From assembly GCF_020616155.1 (NCBI RefSeq), contig NZ_CP085530.1, forward strand, positions 2,850,501 through 2,914,500: a stretch of 64,000 nucleotides of DNA. Direction: 5' to 3'. The notes below the pieces were generated by a model that saw nothing but the letters and a program-made list of their open reading frames with translations, searched no databases and was not told the origin of the DNA. This DNA comes from Vogesella sp. XCS3. Lineage in GTDB: Bacteria > Pseudomonadota > Gammaproteobacteria > Burkholderiales > Chromobacteriaceae. The position numbers were made by a program, and so were the translations under genes. Below are positions 36,940 through 46,070 of this stretch, one piece after another. The stretch's first letter is position 1. The number at the start of each line of letters is the position of its first letter.

Positions 36940-38007
36940 ATGCCCATGAACCGACTACAAGCCATCCGCCCTTTTGGCCAGCGCATCTGGCTGGATAACC
37001 TGTCCCGTGAACTGCTGCAAACCGGCGAGCTGGCGCGCCTGCTGGCCGACGACGGCATTGCCGGTGTGACCTCCAACCCGGCCATTTTCCACAAAGCCAT
37101 CAGCACCGACCCACGCTACCAGGACGAGTTGGCCGCATTGAAAACCGACGCCAGCCTCAGCGCCGAGCAGCGTTACGAAACGCTGGTAATTGCTGACATC
37201 CAGGCCGCCTGCGACCTGACCCTGCCGCAGTACCAGGCTACCGCTGGCGACGACGGCTACGTATCGCTGGAGGTTTCCCCGGCGCTGTCGCGCGACGAAG
37301 CCGGTACCCTGGCCGCCGCGCGCCGCCTGTGGGCTGCCATTAACCGCCCCAACGCCATGATCAAGATTCCGGCCACGCCGGAAGGTATTGCCGCTTTCGG
37401 CCAGCTCACCGCCGAGGGCATCAATGTCAACATCACGCTGCTGTTCTCGCTGCCGCAAGTAGAAGCGGTGTGGGACGCCTACATCGCCGGCCTCTCCGCG
37501 CGTCACGCCGCCGGCCAGCCGCTGCGCCACGTCAAGGCCGTGGCCAGCTTCTTCCTGTCGCGCGTGGACAGCCTGCTGGACGCGCAGCTGCCGGCCGAGC
37601 TGCAGGGCAAGGCAGCGGTATCGCTGTCCAAGGTGGCCTACCAGCGTTATCTGGCACGCTTCCACGGTGAAGAATTTGCCGTGCTGAAAGCCGCCGGCGC
37701 TCGCCCGCAGTTCCTGCTGTGGGCGTCTACCGGCACCAAGAACAAGGCCTATTCCGACGTGCTGTACGTGGAAAGCCTGATCGGCGACGAAACCGTCAAC
37801 ACCGTGCCGGACGCCACGCTGGCGCTGTTCCGCGACCATGGCAACGCCGCCGCCACGCTGGCGCAGGGTGCCGACGAGGCGCGTGCGGTGCTGGCAGCAG
37901 CGGCCGCCGCCGGTGTGGATTTCAACGCGGCCGGCGAACAGCTGCAGCGCGACGGCCTGGTGCTGTTCGAAAAAGCCTTTGCCGAGCTGCTGGTATTGAC
38001 TGCCTGA
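36940..38007 (+). CDS. tal: Transaldolase
   Basis: 355 aa, the length of the TalB-unlike (cyanobacterial/actinobacterial-type) class rather than the 317-aa E. coli enzyme. Seen: IRPFGQRIWLDNLSRELL, GVTSNPAIFHKAI, SLEVSPALSRDEAGTLAAARRLWAAINRPNAMIKIPATPEG with the Schiff-base Lys142, INVNITLLFSLPQ, ASFFLSRVDSLLD and RPQFLLWASTGTKNKAYSDVLYVESLIG. It transfers dihydroxyacetone units between sedoheptulose-7-P and GAP in the pentose phosphate pathway. The start may be ATG 36940 or 36946; a short GAG lies just upstream of both. Confidence 0.93.
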   Translation: MPMNRLQAIRPFGQRIWLDNLSRELLQTGELARLLADDGIAGVTSNPAIFHKAISTDPRYQDELAALKTDASLSAEQRYETLVIADIQAACDLTLPQYQATAGDDGYVSLEVSPALSRDEAGTLAAARRLWAAINRPNAMIKIPATPEGIAAFGQLTAEGINVNITLLFSLPQVEAVWDAYIAGLSARHAAGQPLRHVKAVASFFLSRVDSLLDAQLPAELQGKAAVSLSKVAYQRYLARFHGEEFAVLKAAGARPQFLLWASTGTKNKAYSDVLYVESLIGDETVNTVPDATLALFRDHGNAAATLAQGADEARAVLAAAAAAGVDFNAAGEQLQRDGLVLFEKAFAELLVLTA

Positions 38008-38026
38008 TCGCCAAACAGGCCAATCC

Positions 38027-38425
38027 AAAAGCGCCCTGCGGGGTAATGCCTGTCAGTTAAGCGAATGTGCTTGGTTTTCACGTAGCAAGACGTGAGTGAA
38101 GCGCCCTATCCCGTTGGCGCGAGCCGGTCAAAATGGTGCGCCCCAGGTTTTAAGACGCCGATTTGTTTGAGCCCCGAGCCGTTAGCGAGGGGCGAGTTCG
38201 GCGGCGCCTGGGGCGTGCCATTTTGGACGGGGTTTCGAGCAGCCCCGGGTTGCGGGGGAATGAAAAGGGGGCGGCAATCCGCCCCCTTTCCCGTCTGCCG
38301 GGCGGAACCGGCATTTAATCATCGTCCGCATAGCGGACACACTAGCGTACTTCAACGCAACAAACCCTAAACAAAAAACGCCAGTCAGCGTTAACTGACT
38401 GGCATTAGCCCTGCGGGGCGCTTTT
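38027..38425. mobile_element. 0.4-kb element bounded by inverted repeats (MITE-like or REP composite)
   Basis: The segment between tal and the SDR gene starts with AAAAGCGCCCTGCGGGGTAA (38027) and ends with a near reverse complement of the same 37 bp (about 38389-38425; both contain GTCAGTTAA and TAATGCC). Inside are a long imperfect hairpin with 18-base arms (38130-38147 and 38207-38224, 16 of 18 pairs) closing over inner stems, a perfect 11-pair hairpin AAAGGGGGCGG...CCGCCCCCTTT (38264-38289), a small GTCCGC/GCGGAC stem, and GCCAGTCAG/CTGACTGGC (38380-38403). No convincing coding frame. No transposase and no clear target duplication, so mobility is inferred. Confidence 0.5.
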
Positions 38426-38433
38426 TTATTGTT

Positions 38434-38445
38434 GCGGCCAACCTT
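38434..38445 (+). repeat. Uptake-like 12-mer copy
   Basis: Exact GCGGCCAACCTT directly after the inverted-repeat element and eight bases from the SDR stop codon. Confidence 0.75.
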
Positions 38446-38452
38446 GCCGCGC

Positions 38453-39175
38453 TCAGGCCGGCTGGTGGGTAGCGGCCAGCACGATCTCGCGGATGCATAC
38501 GTTTTGCGGCGCTTCGTAGGCGTAGCGGATGGCGTCGGCCACGTCTTCGGCGCGCAGTACCGGGCCCATGGTGCGTTTCCATGCTTCGTAGCCTTCGCGG
38601 ATGCTGGCGCTGGTGGTGTGGCCCAGCAGCTCGGTTTCCACCGCGCCGGGGGCGATGGTGATTACCCGCACGTTATGGCTGCTCACTTCTTCGCGCAGGT
38701 TTTCGCTGATGGCGTGTACGGCAAACTTGCTGCCGCAATAAGCCACGTGGTCGGGGAAGGTCTTGCGCCCGGCGATGGAGCTGACGTTGATGATGGTGCC
38801 GTGGCGGCGCGCCAGCATGCCGGCCAGCACGGCGTGGATACCGTTGAGCACGCCGCGCACGTTCACGTCCAGCATGCGCTGCCATTCGGCCGGGTCCTGT
38901 TCGTGCATGCGTCCTAGCAGCATCACGCCGGCGTTGTTCACCAGCGCGTCGGCCGCGCCGTATAGCGCCTCGGCCTCGGCTACCGCGGCGTTCAGCGCGG
39001 CGGCATCGGTGACGTCTACCTGGCGGCACAGCGCCTGTGGCAGCGCCAGCGCTTGCAGGCGTTCGATGCGGCGTGCCAGCAGCAGCAGCGGGTGGCCCAG
39101 GGCGGACAGCTGGCGGGCGGTGGCCTCGCCTATGCCGGAGCTGGCGCCGGTAATAATGATCAGGGGTTTGCGCAT
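38453..39175 (-). CDS. Short-chain dehydrogenase/reductase
   Basis: 240 aa from ATG 39175 (MRKPLIIITGASSGIGEATARQLSALGHPLLLLARR). Classical SDR: cofactor motif TGASSGIG, ARR after strand 2 suggesting NADP(H), NNAGV, catalytic Ser in INVSSIAGRK and YCGSK (Tyr-x-x-x-Lys). Closest in pattern to the YdfG/serine-3-dehydrogenase-like oxidoreductases (EAWKRTMGPVLRAEDVADAIRYAYEAPQNVCIREIVLAATHQ). Substrate not deducible. Divergent from a LysR-type gene with about 100 bp between them, the usual layout for a LysR regulator and its target. A 30-codon upstream extension is not family-like. Confidence 0.9.
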   Translation of the reverse strand: MRKPLIIITGASSGIGEATARQLSALGHPLLLLARRIERLQALALPQALCRQVDVTDAAALNAAVAEAEALYGAADALVNNAGVMLLGRMHEQDPAEWQRMLDVNVRGVLNGIHAVLAGMLARRHGTIINVSSIAGRKTFPDHVAYCGSKFAVHAISENLREEVSSHNVRVITIAPGAVETELLGHTTSASIREGYEAWKRTMGPVLRAEDVADAIRYAYEAPQNVCIREIVLAATHQPA

Positions 39176-39276
39176 GATAGGGTGCCTTTCATGTGATGAT
39201 TCGATGGCTGCTAGTCTATGGCACCCTTTTGGGCGCGAAAAATGATAAATTTCGCTGTCAATCATCGAGAAAATCT

Positions 39277-40116
39277 ATGGATACGCGTCAGCTCAAGGCT
39301 TTTATCGCCGTGTTCGAAGAGCGCAACATCACCCGCGCCGCTGCGCGGCTGCACCTGACCCAGCCTACGCTGTCGGTGACCATCCGCCAGTTGGAGGACG
39401 AGCTGGGTACGCCGCTATTCGGGCGCGAGGCGCGCGGGGTGATCGTAAGCGACGCCGCGCGCCGGCTATACCCGCAGGCGCAGCAGTTGCTGGCGCAAAT
39501 GACGCAGCTGAAGGCGCAGTTTGCCGCGCCGCAGGGCTGTTTGCCGCTAGCGTTGGGGGTAGAGGCCGACCTGGGGGCGGCGCAGCGTGTAGCCTTGCTG
39601 GCGCATTGCCGTCAGGCGCTGCCGCAGCTGCTGTTGCAGGTGTTGCCCGGCTGTAGCGGCGAGCTGCGGCTGGCCAGCGAAGAGCTGCGCTGCGAGGACG
39701 AGCTGTTCCTGCCCTTGTGGGAAGAGACCTTCGTGCTGGCTTTGCCGCAGGCCGCTGCCGAGGCGGGTGGCATTACCCGCTTGCAGGCGATGGCGCTGGA
39801 CTGGGTGGTGTGCCCGTCGCATCCGTCGCACCAGCGTCTGCTGGCGTGGCTGGATGGGGGCGGCACGGCGCTGGCCAGCGCGCATCAGGCCGGGAGCCTG
39901 GCGCTGGCACGCGATATGGTACAGGCCGGGCTGGGCGTGGCCTTGCTGCCGCCTGGCCTGTTGTTGCCGGGCATGGGCTGGCAGCCGCTGCAGGGGGCGG
40001 CGCCGTCGCGCCGCGTGGGGCTGTGTTATGCGGCCAACGTGGCCAGCCAGCCGGCAGTGGCAGCCTTGCTGCACAGCCTGCAGGGTTGGCCGCAGGCGGC
40101 GGGCAGGGTGGTTTAG
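39277..40116 (+). CDS. LysR-family transcriptional regulator
   Basis: 279 aa from ATG 39277. N-terminal winged helix MDTRQLKAFIAVFEERNITRAAARLHLTQPTLSVTIRQLEDELGTPLFGREARGVIVSDAARRLYPQA is unmistakable; the rest is a shortened LysR substrate domain (LPLALGVEADLGAAQRVALLAHCR, EETFVLALPQAAA, GLGVALLPPGLLLPG). It is somewhat shorter than the usual 295-310 aa. Divergent from the SDR gene, which it probably regulates; the inducer is unknown. Its stop overlaps the convergent hemerythrin gene by 4 bp. Confidence 0.9.
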   Translation: MDTRQLKAFIAVFEERNITRAAARLHLTQPTLSVTIRQLEDELGTPLFGREARGVIVSDAARRLYPQAQQLLAQMTQLKAQFAAPQGCLPLALGVEADLGAAQRVALLAHCRQALPQLLLQVLPGCSGELRLASEELRCEDELFLPLWEETFVLALPQAAAEAGGITRLQAMALDWVVCPSHPSHQRLLAWLDGGGTALASAHQAGSLALARDMVQAGLGVALLPPGLLLPGMGWQPLQGAAPSRRVGLCYAANVASQPAVAALLHSLQGWPQAAGRVV

Positions 40117-40652
40117 GCCGCCGGTTTCAGCGTGCGGCGTGCGGCCATGCGCTGGCCGGCGTCGGCCAGCTCTTTGTCGTTGATCAGCGCGGCCGCGGTG
40201 GGGAACAGCCACTGTTCTTCGCGCGAGGCGTGTTCGCGGTACAGGCGGGCAAACTCGTGTACTTCTTCGGCGCTGATGTCGTCCAGCGCGGCGGCGTTGT
40301 AGGCCAGCAGGTCATCGCGGATGGCGTTCCAGCGCGAATGCAGGTAGCCGTGCTCGCCCAGCAGCTGCTCGATCTTGGGCGTCGCGTCCGGCTGGCGTGC
40401 CAGAATCAGCGGAAACAGCTCGTCTTCCTCGTCCTGATGGTGCGCCGGGCCGGCCAGGTCGAAGTAGCGCACGATGCCGGCAATGGTATTGATCACCGCC
40501 TGGTTGCGGCCATGCTCGGCAATATAGGCTGGCAGCGCGTCCAGCTGGTCGCAAAAGCGGCGCACCTTGTCGTGGCAGGCGTACAGCATGTCCAGCGGTT
40601 CGTCGAACGAGGGGGCGGCTGCCGAGGCAGTCAGGGCGTCTAGGCTAAGCAT
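40113..40652 (-). CDS. Hemerythrin-domain protein
   Basis: 179 aa from ATG 40652, chosen because GGAG lies six bases upstream; the ATG at 40658 has no spacing from it. All-helical, with the di-iron ligand pattern: LDMLYACHDKVRRFCDQLDAL (His), FDLAGPAHHQDEEDELFPLIL (HH..E), LLGEHGYLHSRW, and FARLYREHASREEQWLFPTA (H..E). Hemerythrin-like proteins bind O2, NO or handle peroxide and iron-sulfur stress. Isolated, convergent with the LysR gene and divergent from the GNAT-AmpD gene. The specific role is unknown. Confidence 0.85.
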   Translation of the reverse strand: MLSLDALTASAAAPSFDEPLDMLYACHDKVRRFCDQLDALPAYIAEHGRNQAVINTIAGIVRYFDLAGPAHHQDEEDELFPLILARQPDATPKIEQLLGEHGYLHSRWNAIRDDLLAYNAAALDDISAEEVHEFARLYREHASREEQWLFPTAAALINDKELADAGQRMAARRTLKPAA

Positions 40653-40799
40653 GGCCATCTCCTGGGTAAGGGTTGTGGGCAGTATGGGTGGCTTTGCTGC
40701 ATTTGCACATGATGTTGCTCAAGCGCCTGCCAGATAGGGCACTCGCGGCAGGCCGCCAGCATGCGGTAAAGTGACGCACCCCTGTTGCCGGAGCACGCC

Positions 40800-41834
40800 A
40801 TGCCTGTGCCGTTTTGCGTATCCCCCCTGCCGCACGATGCGGCCAACCTGGCCGCTGCACTGGCGCTGCACGACGCTGCCCACGCGCTGGAAGTAGGCTG
40901 GCTGGACGGCTACCGGCTGCCACGGCTGTGGCGCAGCGCAGACGACATCAAGACCAGCCCCTTGCAGATTCTGGCGGCGTGGGACGAGGTCGGTACCCTG
41001 TGCGGTTTGCTGACCCTGGGGCGCTACAAGGATGGCCGCGCCGAAATTGCCCGCACGCTGGTGCACCCGCAAAGGCTGGGCGAGGGCTGGGCCGGCCGCC
41101 TGCTAAGCTTCGCGCTACAGCACGAACAGGGCGCCACAGTCATGACGGCTGCGGCCAACCGTGCGGCGGTGCGCTGTTACCAGAAGGCCGGCTTTGTAGA
41201 AAGCAAACGCTTTGCCGCGCCGGACGGCCTGCCGCTGCTGCGCCTGTCGTGGGCGAGGGACGACAGCCCGCTGCCGCTGAGCCTGGGCGACGACGGCTGG
41301 GTGAGCGAGGCGCAGCGCATCCCGTCGCCCAACTGCGACGACTACCCGGCGCCGGCCGCTACGCCCTTGCTGGTGGTGCACAATATCAGCCTGCCACCGT
41401 ACCGTTACGGCGGCAGCGGCGTGGCCGAGCTGTTTACCAATACGCTGGACCCCGCCGCGCACCCGTTTTACGCCGAGATTGCGCACTTGCGCGTGTCCTG
41501 CCACTTTTTCATCCGCCGCGACGGCAGCCTGTTGCAGTTTGTGCCGGTGCACCGCCGCGCCTGGCACGCCGGTGCCTCGCAGTGGCAGGGGCGCGAGCGC
41601 TGTAATGACTTTGCCCTGGGGGTGGAGCTGGAAGGCTGCGATTTCGAGCCCTTCGCCCCCGCCCAGTACCGTACCCTCACCGCGCTGGCGCAGCTGCTGC
41701 AGCAGCGTTGCGGCGTGCAGGCCATTAGCGGCCACGAGCACATCGCGCCAGGGCGCAAGACCGACCCCGGGCCGTATTTCGACTGGCTGCGGCTATCTGC
41801 CGCGCTGGGCCGCAGCCTGCCAGACCCGGCCTGA
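40800..41834 (+). CDS. GNAT acetyltransferase-AmpD amidase fusion
   Basis: 344 aa from ATG 40800, with GGAG six bases upstream. Residues 1-155 look like a GNAT acetyltransferase (LWRSADDIKTSPLQILAAWDEVGTLCGLLTLGRY, ARTLVHPQRLGEGWAGRLLSFAL, ANRAAVRCYQKAGFVE). Residues about 166-344 are a complete AmpD (1,6-anhydro-N-acetylmuramoyl-L-alanine amidase): RIPSPNCDDYP, zinc ligands His194 (LVVHNISLPP), His312 (SGHEHIAPGRKTDPGP) and Asp322, with Lys320. The frame is continuous, but a GTG at residue 167 could start AmpD separately. It should cleave stem peptide from anhydro-muropeptides during recycling; the acetyltransferase substrate is unknown. Confidence 0.85.
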   Translation: MPVPFCVSPLPHDAANLAAALALHDAAHALEVGWLDGYRLPRLWRSADDIKTSPLQILAAWDEVGTLCGLLTLGRYKDGRAEIARTLVHPQRLGEGWAGRLLSFALQHEQGATVMTAAANRAAVRCYQKAGFVESKRFAAPDGLPLLRLSWARDDSPLPLSLGDDGWVSEAQRIPSPNCDDYPAPAATPLLVVHNISLPPYRYGGSGVAELFTNTLDPAAHPFYAEIAHLRVSCHFFIRRDGSLLQFVPVHRRAWHAGASQWQGRERCNDFALGVELEGCDFEPFAPAQYRTLTALAQLLQQRCGVQAISGHEHIAPGRKTDPGPYFDWLRLSAALGRSLPDPA

Positions 41835-41912
41835 CGGGGCTGCCCCGCATTGCCAGCCAGGGGCTGCCTTCTTATGATGGTGGCCTTGCCTACCTGCTGG
41901 TCTGTTTCCCCC

Positions 41913-42824
41913 ATGATTGTTCTTCCCCGCTATAACTGGCTGCGCCTGCTGTTTGTCTGGCACGGCTCGGTGTTGCCACGCATCGTGTCGCGGCTGGCCA
42001 TCGTGTTTTCGCTGTCGCTGTTATCGGCAGTGCTGGATGGCTGGTGGCTGAGCCAGCACGCCGACTCGGCGCTGAACGTCAGCATCTTTACGCTGATGGG
42101 CGTGTCGCTGGCCATCTTTCTGGGCTTTCGCAACTCGGCCAGTTACGAGCGCTTCTGGGAGGCGCGCAAGTTGTGGGGCGGCCTGCTGATTGTGAGCCGC
42201 TCGCTCACCGGCAAGCTGCAGCCGGTAGCCGCGCCACAGGTGCGGCCCATGCTGTACGCCGTCTGTGCGCTGACCTATGCGCTGAAAGGCCAGCTGCGCG
42301 ACGACGATACCCACCCGCACCTGGTGCGCCTGCTACCGGCGGACCTGGCCGAGCAGCTGCGTAGCGGCCGCAACATCCCGGCGCGACTATTGGCCTGGCT
42401 GCACGCGCAAAACCACCAGCTGCTGCGCGACGGTCACCTCACCGAACAGCAGTGGCTGTCGGTAGACCGCAACCTGGACACGCTGGGCGAGGTGGTGGGC
42501 GGCTGTGAACGCATCCGCAATACGCCGATTCCGTTTACCTACCGCGTGCTGCTGAACCGCACCGTGACCGGCTACTGTCTGTTGCTGCCGCTGGGCCTGG
42601 TCACCACCATCGGCTGGCTCACGCCCATCATCGCCGTGTTCATTGCCTATACCTATCTGGCGCTGGACAGCCTGGGCGACGAGCTGGAAGAGCCGTTCGG
42701 CAAGGAAGGCAACGACTTGCCGCTGTCGGCGCTGTGTTACGGCATCGAGCAGTCGGTGCGCGACATGCTGGGCGAGGCCATGCCGGTCGAGCCGCCGCCA
42801 CGGCAGGGCATTTACCAGTTCTAG
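41913..42824 (+). CDS. Bestrophin/UPF0187-family membrane channel
   Basis: 303 aa. MIVLPRYNWLRLLFVWHGSVLPRIVSRLAIVFSLSLLSAVLDGWW, LMGVSLAIFLGFRNSASYERFWEARKLWGGLLIVSRSLT, and the C-terminal RIRNTPIPFTYRVLLNRTVTGYCLLLPLGL...YTYLALDSLGDELEEPFGKEGNDLPLSALC match the bacterial bestrophin homologues (YneE family), pentameric ion channels related to eukaryotic bestrophins. Four helices are visible. The start at 41913 fits family alignments although its ribosome site is weak; ATG 41874 is an alternative. Physiological ion is uncertain. Confidence 0.88.
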   Translation: MIVLPRYNWLRLLFVWHGSVLPRIVSRLAIVFSLSLLSAVLDGWWLSQHADSALNVSIFTLMGVSLAIFLGFRNSASYERFWEARKLWGGLLIVSRSLTGKLQPVAAPQVRPMLYAVCALTYALKGQLRDDDTHPHLVRLLPADLAEQLRSGRNIPARLLAWLHAQNHQLLRDGHLTEQQWLSVDRNLDTLGEVVGGCERIRNTPIPFTYRVLLNRTVTGYCLLLPLGLVTTIGWLTPIIAVFIAYTYLALDSLGDELEEPFGKEGNDLPLSALCYGIEQSVRDMLGEAMPVEPPPRQGIYQF

Positions 42825-42891
42825 CAATAATCGGGTTGCCGTGCCTGCGGCCAACCCGCATGCTGGCGCCTCGTCTACACAGGGGTTTGCC

Positions 42892-43782
42892 ATGGCACTG
42901 CCTTCGCTGCTTCGTCTGATTCTGCTGGCTGCCATCTGGGGCAGCAGCTTTTTGTTCATGCGCGTGCTGTCGCCGGTGCTGGGGGCCTTGCCGGTGGCAA
43001 CGGGGCGCGTGGCCTTTGCCAGCCTGGGTTTGTGGCTGCTGTTGCGCTGGTGGCGCTTGGCTATTCCCGCCGGCCCGCGCTGGCGTGCGGCGCTGTGGCT
43101 GGGCGTGATCAGCTCGGCTGTGCCTTTCCTGATGTATTCGCTGGCCGCGCGGGTGCTGCCTGCCGGCTACAGCGCCATGTTCAACGCCACCACGCCGCTG
43201 ATGGCGGTGGTGGTGGGCGGGCTGGCGTTTGGCGAGCGTCTGGCCCCGGCGCGGCTGGCCGGGCTGATGCTGGGCCTGGCTGGCGTGGCGGTGCTGTTGC
43301 AGACCGGCCCGGTAGCGTTGACGCCGGTGGTGCTGCTGGGTGGGGACATGTGTTTGCTGGCTACCACCTGTTATGCCTTGTCCGGCTACCTGACCCGGCG
43401 CTGGATCAGCGAGCAGGGCGGCATGGACAGCCGCCTGGTGGCGCTGGGCAGCCAGCTGGGCGCCACGGCGGCCTTGTTGCCGCTGTTCCTGCTGAGCCTC
43501 GCCTGGCAGCCTTTGCCGCTGGGGGTGCTGGATGCCGGCCACTGGCTGGCCTGGCTGGCGCTGGGCCTGCTGTGTACCGCCGCGGCCTATGTGCTGTACT
43601 TCCGCCTGATCGCCGACGAAGGCCCGCTAAAGGCCATGAGCGTGACCTTTGTGATTCCGGTGTTCGGTGTGTTGTGGGGCGTGTTGTTCCTGCACGAAAC
43701 GCTCAGCCGCGCGCACCTGGCCGGTGGCGTGCTGATCGCGCTGGCGCTGTGGCTGGTGGTGCGCCAGCCGGCCAGGCAATAA
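42892..43782 (+). CDS. EamA-family drug/metabolite transporter
   Basis: 296 aa from ATG 42892 with AGGGG upstream. Ten helices in two EamA repeats: LLAAIWGSSFLFMRVLSPVLGALPVATGRVAFA, RVLPAGYSAMFNATTPLMAVVVGGLAFGERL, CLLATTCYALSGYLTRRWI and GPLKAMSVTFVIPVFGVLWGVLFLHETL. Permease of unknown substrate in the inner membrane. A bidirectional terminator made of two uptake-like 12-mers follows the stop and is shared with the convergent kup gene. Confidence 0.87.
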   Translation: MALPSLLRLILLAAIWGSSFLFMRVLSPVLGALPVATGRVAFASLGLWLLLRWWRLAIPAGPRWRAALWLGVISSAVPFLMYSLAARVLPAGYSAMFNATTPLMAVVVGGLAFGERLAPARLAGLMLGLAGVAVLLQTGPVALTPVVLLGGDMCLLATTCYALSGYLTRRWISEQGGMDSRLVALGSQLGATAALLPLFLLSLAWQPLPLGVLDAGHWLAWLALGLLCTAAAYVLYFRLIADEGPLKAMSVTFVIPVFGVLWGVLFLHETLSRAHLAGGVLIALALWLVVRQPARQ

Positions 43783-43810
43783 AAAAAGGTTGGCCGCGGC
43801 CAACCTTTTT
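43781..43810. terminator. Bidirectional terminator built from two inverted uptake-like 12-mers
   Basis: AAGGTTGGCCGC (43786-43797) and GCGGCCAACCTT (43796-43807) form a perfect 22-bp palindrome flanked by A and T runs, between the convergent EamA permease and kup genes. This is how inverted DUS pairs act as terminators in Neisseria. Confidence 0.88.
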
Positions 43811-43828
43811 GTTTGTGCTGCGCAGGTT

Positions 43829-45694
43829 TTACAGCTCGACCTGGGCGCCCATCTCCACCACGCGGTTGGACGGAATCTGGAAGAAGTCGGTGGCGCGCAG
43901 CGCGTTGCGGCTCATCCACACGAACAGCTTTTCACGCCACGGTGCCAGGCCGTCGCGGTCGGTCTGGATCAGCGTCTCGCGCGACAGGAAGAACGAGGTG
44001 TCCATCAGCTCGAACTGCATGCCCTGTGTTTCGCACAGGTCCAGCACCTCTTGCACGCTAGGCGTTTCCTTGAAGCCGTAGTAGGCCATCACGCGCCAGA
44101 AGCTATTGGACAGGCGTTCGATCTCGATACGCTTTTCTGTTTCGATATAAGGCACTTCCTCGCTGCGTATCGTCATCAGCACGATGCGCTCGTGCAGCAC
44201 CTTGTTGTGCTTCAGGTTGTGCAGCAGCGCGTGCGGTACGCCGTGGGTGGAGTTGGTCAGGAACACGGCGGTGCCCTGTACGCGGTCAGGCGAGTACGAT
44301 TCCATGTTCTCGATAAAACCATCCAGCGGGATGGCCATCTCGTTCAGGCGGCTCATCAGCAGCTTGCGGCCCTGGCGCCAGGTGCTCATCAGGATGAAGG
44401 CGATGACACCGATCAGCAGCGGCAGCCAGCCACCGGCAAAAATCTTCACCACGTTGGCCGCAAACAGCGGGATATCCACGCACAGCAGGGCTACCAGCAG
44501 CGGTGCCACCACCCATACCGGCCATTTCCACTGTTTCAGCGCCACGGTGCAGGCCAGGATGGAGGTAATCACCATGGTGCCGGTCACGGCAATACCGTAG
44601 GCGCCGGCCAGCGCGCTGGAGGTCTGGAACATCACCACCACGGCAATCACGGCAAACAGCAGGCCCCAGTTCACCAGCGGAATGTAAATCTGGCCGATTT
44701 CCTTGTCCGAGGTGTGGGTGATCTCCATGCGCGGCAAGAAGCCCAGCTGTACTGCCTGGCGGGTCAGCGAGAACACGCCGGAAATCACGGCTTGCGACGC
44801 AATGACCGTGGCAGCGGTAGACAGGATCACCATGGGCAGCAATGCCCACTGCGGCGCCAGGTGGAAGAAAGGGTTGGCGCGCGCGGCCGGGTCGGCCAGG
44901 ATTTCGGCACCCTGGCCGAAGTAGTTCAGCATCAGCGCGGGCAGCACATAAAAGAACCACGCCAGGCGGATGGGTTTGGGGCCGAAATGGCCCATGTCGG
45001 CGTATAGCGCCTCGGCACCGGTTAGCGCCAGCACCACCGAGCCCAGCGCCAGAAAGCCTACCGCCTGGTGTTCCAGCATGAAGGCGATGCCCCAGGCCGG
45101 GTTCAGCGCGGACAACACCGCCGGGTTACCCAGGATGCCATGCACGCCCAGCGCAGCCAGGGCAGCAAACCACAGCATCATCACCGGGCCAAACAGCTTG
45201 CCCACGCTGGCGGTACCGTGTTTCTGGATGACAAACAGCCCCACCAGCACCGCAATGGCGATAGGCAGTACGTAAGGCTTGAAGCTGGGGGTAATCACCT
45301 CCAGGCCTTCCAGCGCCGACAGCACCGATACCGCCGGGGTAATCACCACTTCGCCATAGAAAAAGCCGCCGCCCATCAGGCCCAGGGCAGCCAGCAGCCA
45401 GCCTTTGCTGCCGATCGCGCGCCGTGCCAGCGCCATCAGGGTAAGGATGCCGCCTTCGCCACGGTTATCGGCACGCAGCACGAAGGCCAGGTATTTGAGC
45501 GAGACCACCAGAATCAGCCCCCACACGATCAGGGACAGGATGCCCAGCACGTTGGCTTCGTTTGGCAGCAGCCCCAGGTGCGGGCTGAAACACTCTTTCA
45601 GGGTATAGAGCGGGCTGGTGCCGATGTCGCCATAGACCACGCCCAGGGCGGCCAGGGTAATGCCCGCCATTGCTTGTTTGTTATGCGCTTGCAT
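43829..45694 (-). CDS. kup: Low-affinity potassium uptake protein Kup
   Basis: 621 aa, matching Kup/TrkD (622 aa in E. coli). N-terminal [28 protein letters not shown], then [91 protein letters not shown], and the cytosolic C-terminal domain (about 460-621). Twelve helices. It imports K+ with protons. The start is ATG 45694; a 75-codon upstream extension is not family-like. It ends at the shared bidirectional terminator. Confidence 0.95.
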   Translation of the reverse strand: MQAHNKQAMAGITLAALGVVYGDIGTSPLYTLKECFSPHLGLLPNEANVLGILSLIVWGLILVVSLKYLAFVLRADNRGEGGILTLMALARRAIGSKGWLLAALGLMGGGFFYGEVVITPAVSVLSALEGLEVITPSFKPYVLPIAIAVLVGLFVIQKHGTASVGKLFGPVMMLWFAALAALGVHGILGNPAVLSALNPAWGIAFMLEHQAVGFLALGSVVLALTGAEALYADMGHFGPKPIRLAWFFYVLPALMLNYFGQGAEILADPAARANPFFHLAPQWALLPMVILSTAATVIASQAVISGVFSLTRQAVQLGFLPRMEITHTSDKEIGQIYIPLVNWGLLFAVIAVVVMFQTSSALAGAYGIAVTGTMVITSILACTVALKQWKWPVWVVAPLLVALLCVDIPLFAANVVKIFAGGWLPLLIGVIAFILMSTWRQGRKLLMSRLNEMAIPLDGFIENMESYSPDRVQGTAVFLTNSTHGVPHALLHNLKHNKVLHERIVLMTIRSEEVPYIETEKRIEIERLSNSFWRVMAYYGFKETPSVQEVLDLCETQGMQFELMDTSFFLSRETLIQTDRDGLAPWREKLFVWMSRNALRATDFFQIPSNRVVEMGAQVEL

Positions 45695-46070
45695 GATGCT
45701 TTGTATTGTTGTTTGAGGGTTTTGCACAGCTGTTTTGCTGCATTGCAAAAGTAAGGCACAGGTGAGCGCGCAGATTACTCCGCTGGCGGCCAAAAGACCA
45801 TGCGGCCAACCCGGCCTGTGCTGCTTTATGCGTATCGTGTAGATGCTTTGCCACAATTGTGCGCAGGTGTGGCTTTTGTGTCGGCCACGGCAAGGCAGGC
45901 GTGACATTTGTCGCGGCAAATCGAATATTTCGATAAATTAACTTGCATATATGCCGGCATTTTTTTAGCGTCATCTTAATGAATGGCTATGGGCAGTAAG
46001 GTACTGGCCAGATTGACACAAACCCTGTGCGCTAGCGAGTGCCGCGATGAATCGTCATGAAAGGGCTGTA
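45695..46070. other. kup upstream region
   Basis: 376 bp without a gene. It contains an uptake-like core GCGGCCAAC near 45801, the palindrome TCGAATATTTCGA at 45921-45933 and an AT-rich stretch. I see no riboswitch or clear RNA gene. Confidence 0.5.

Noticed and set aside
38092..38370. 92-codon frame inside the inverted-repeat element
   Set aside because: It runs through the arms of several hairpins, has no ribosome site and a composition dictated by the repeats; not a credible gene.
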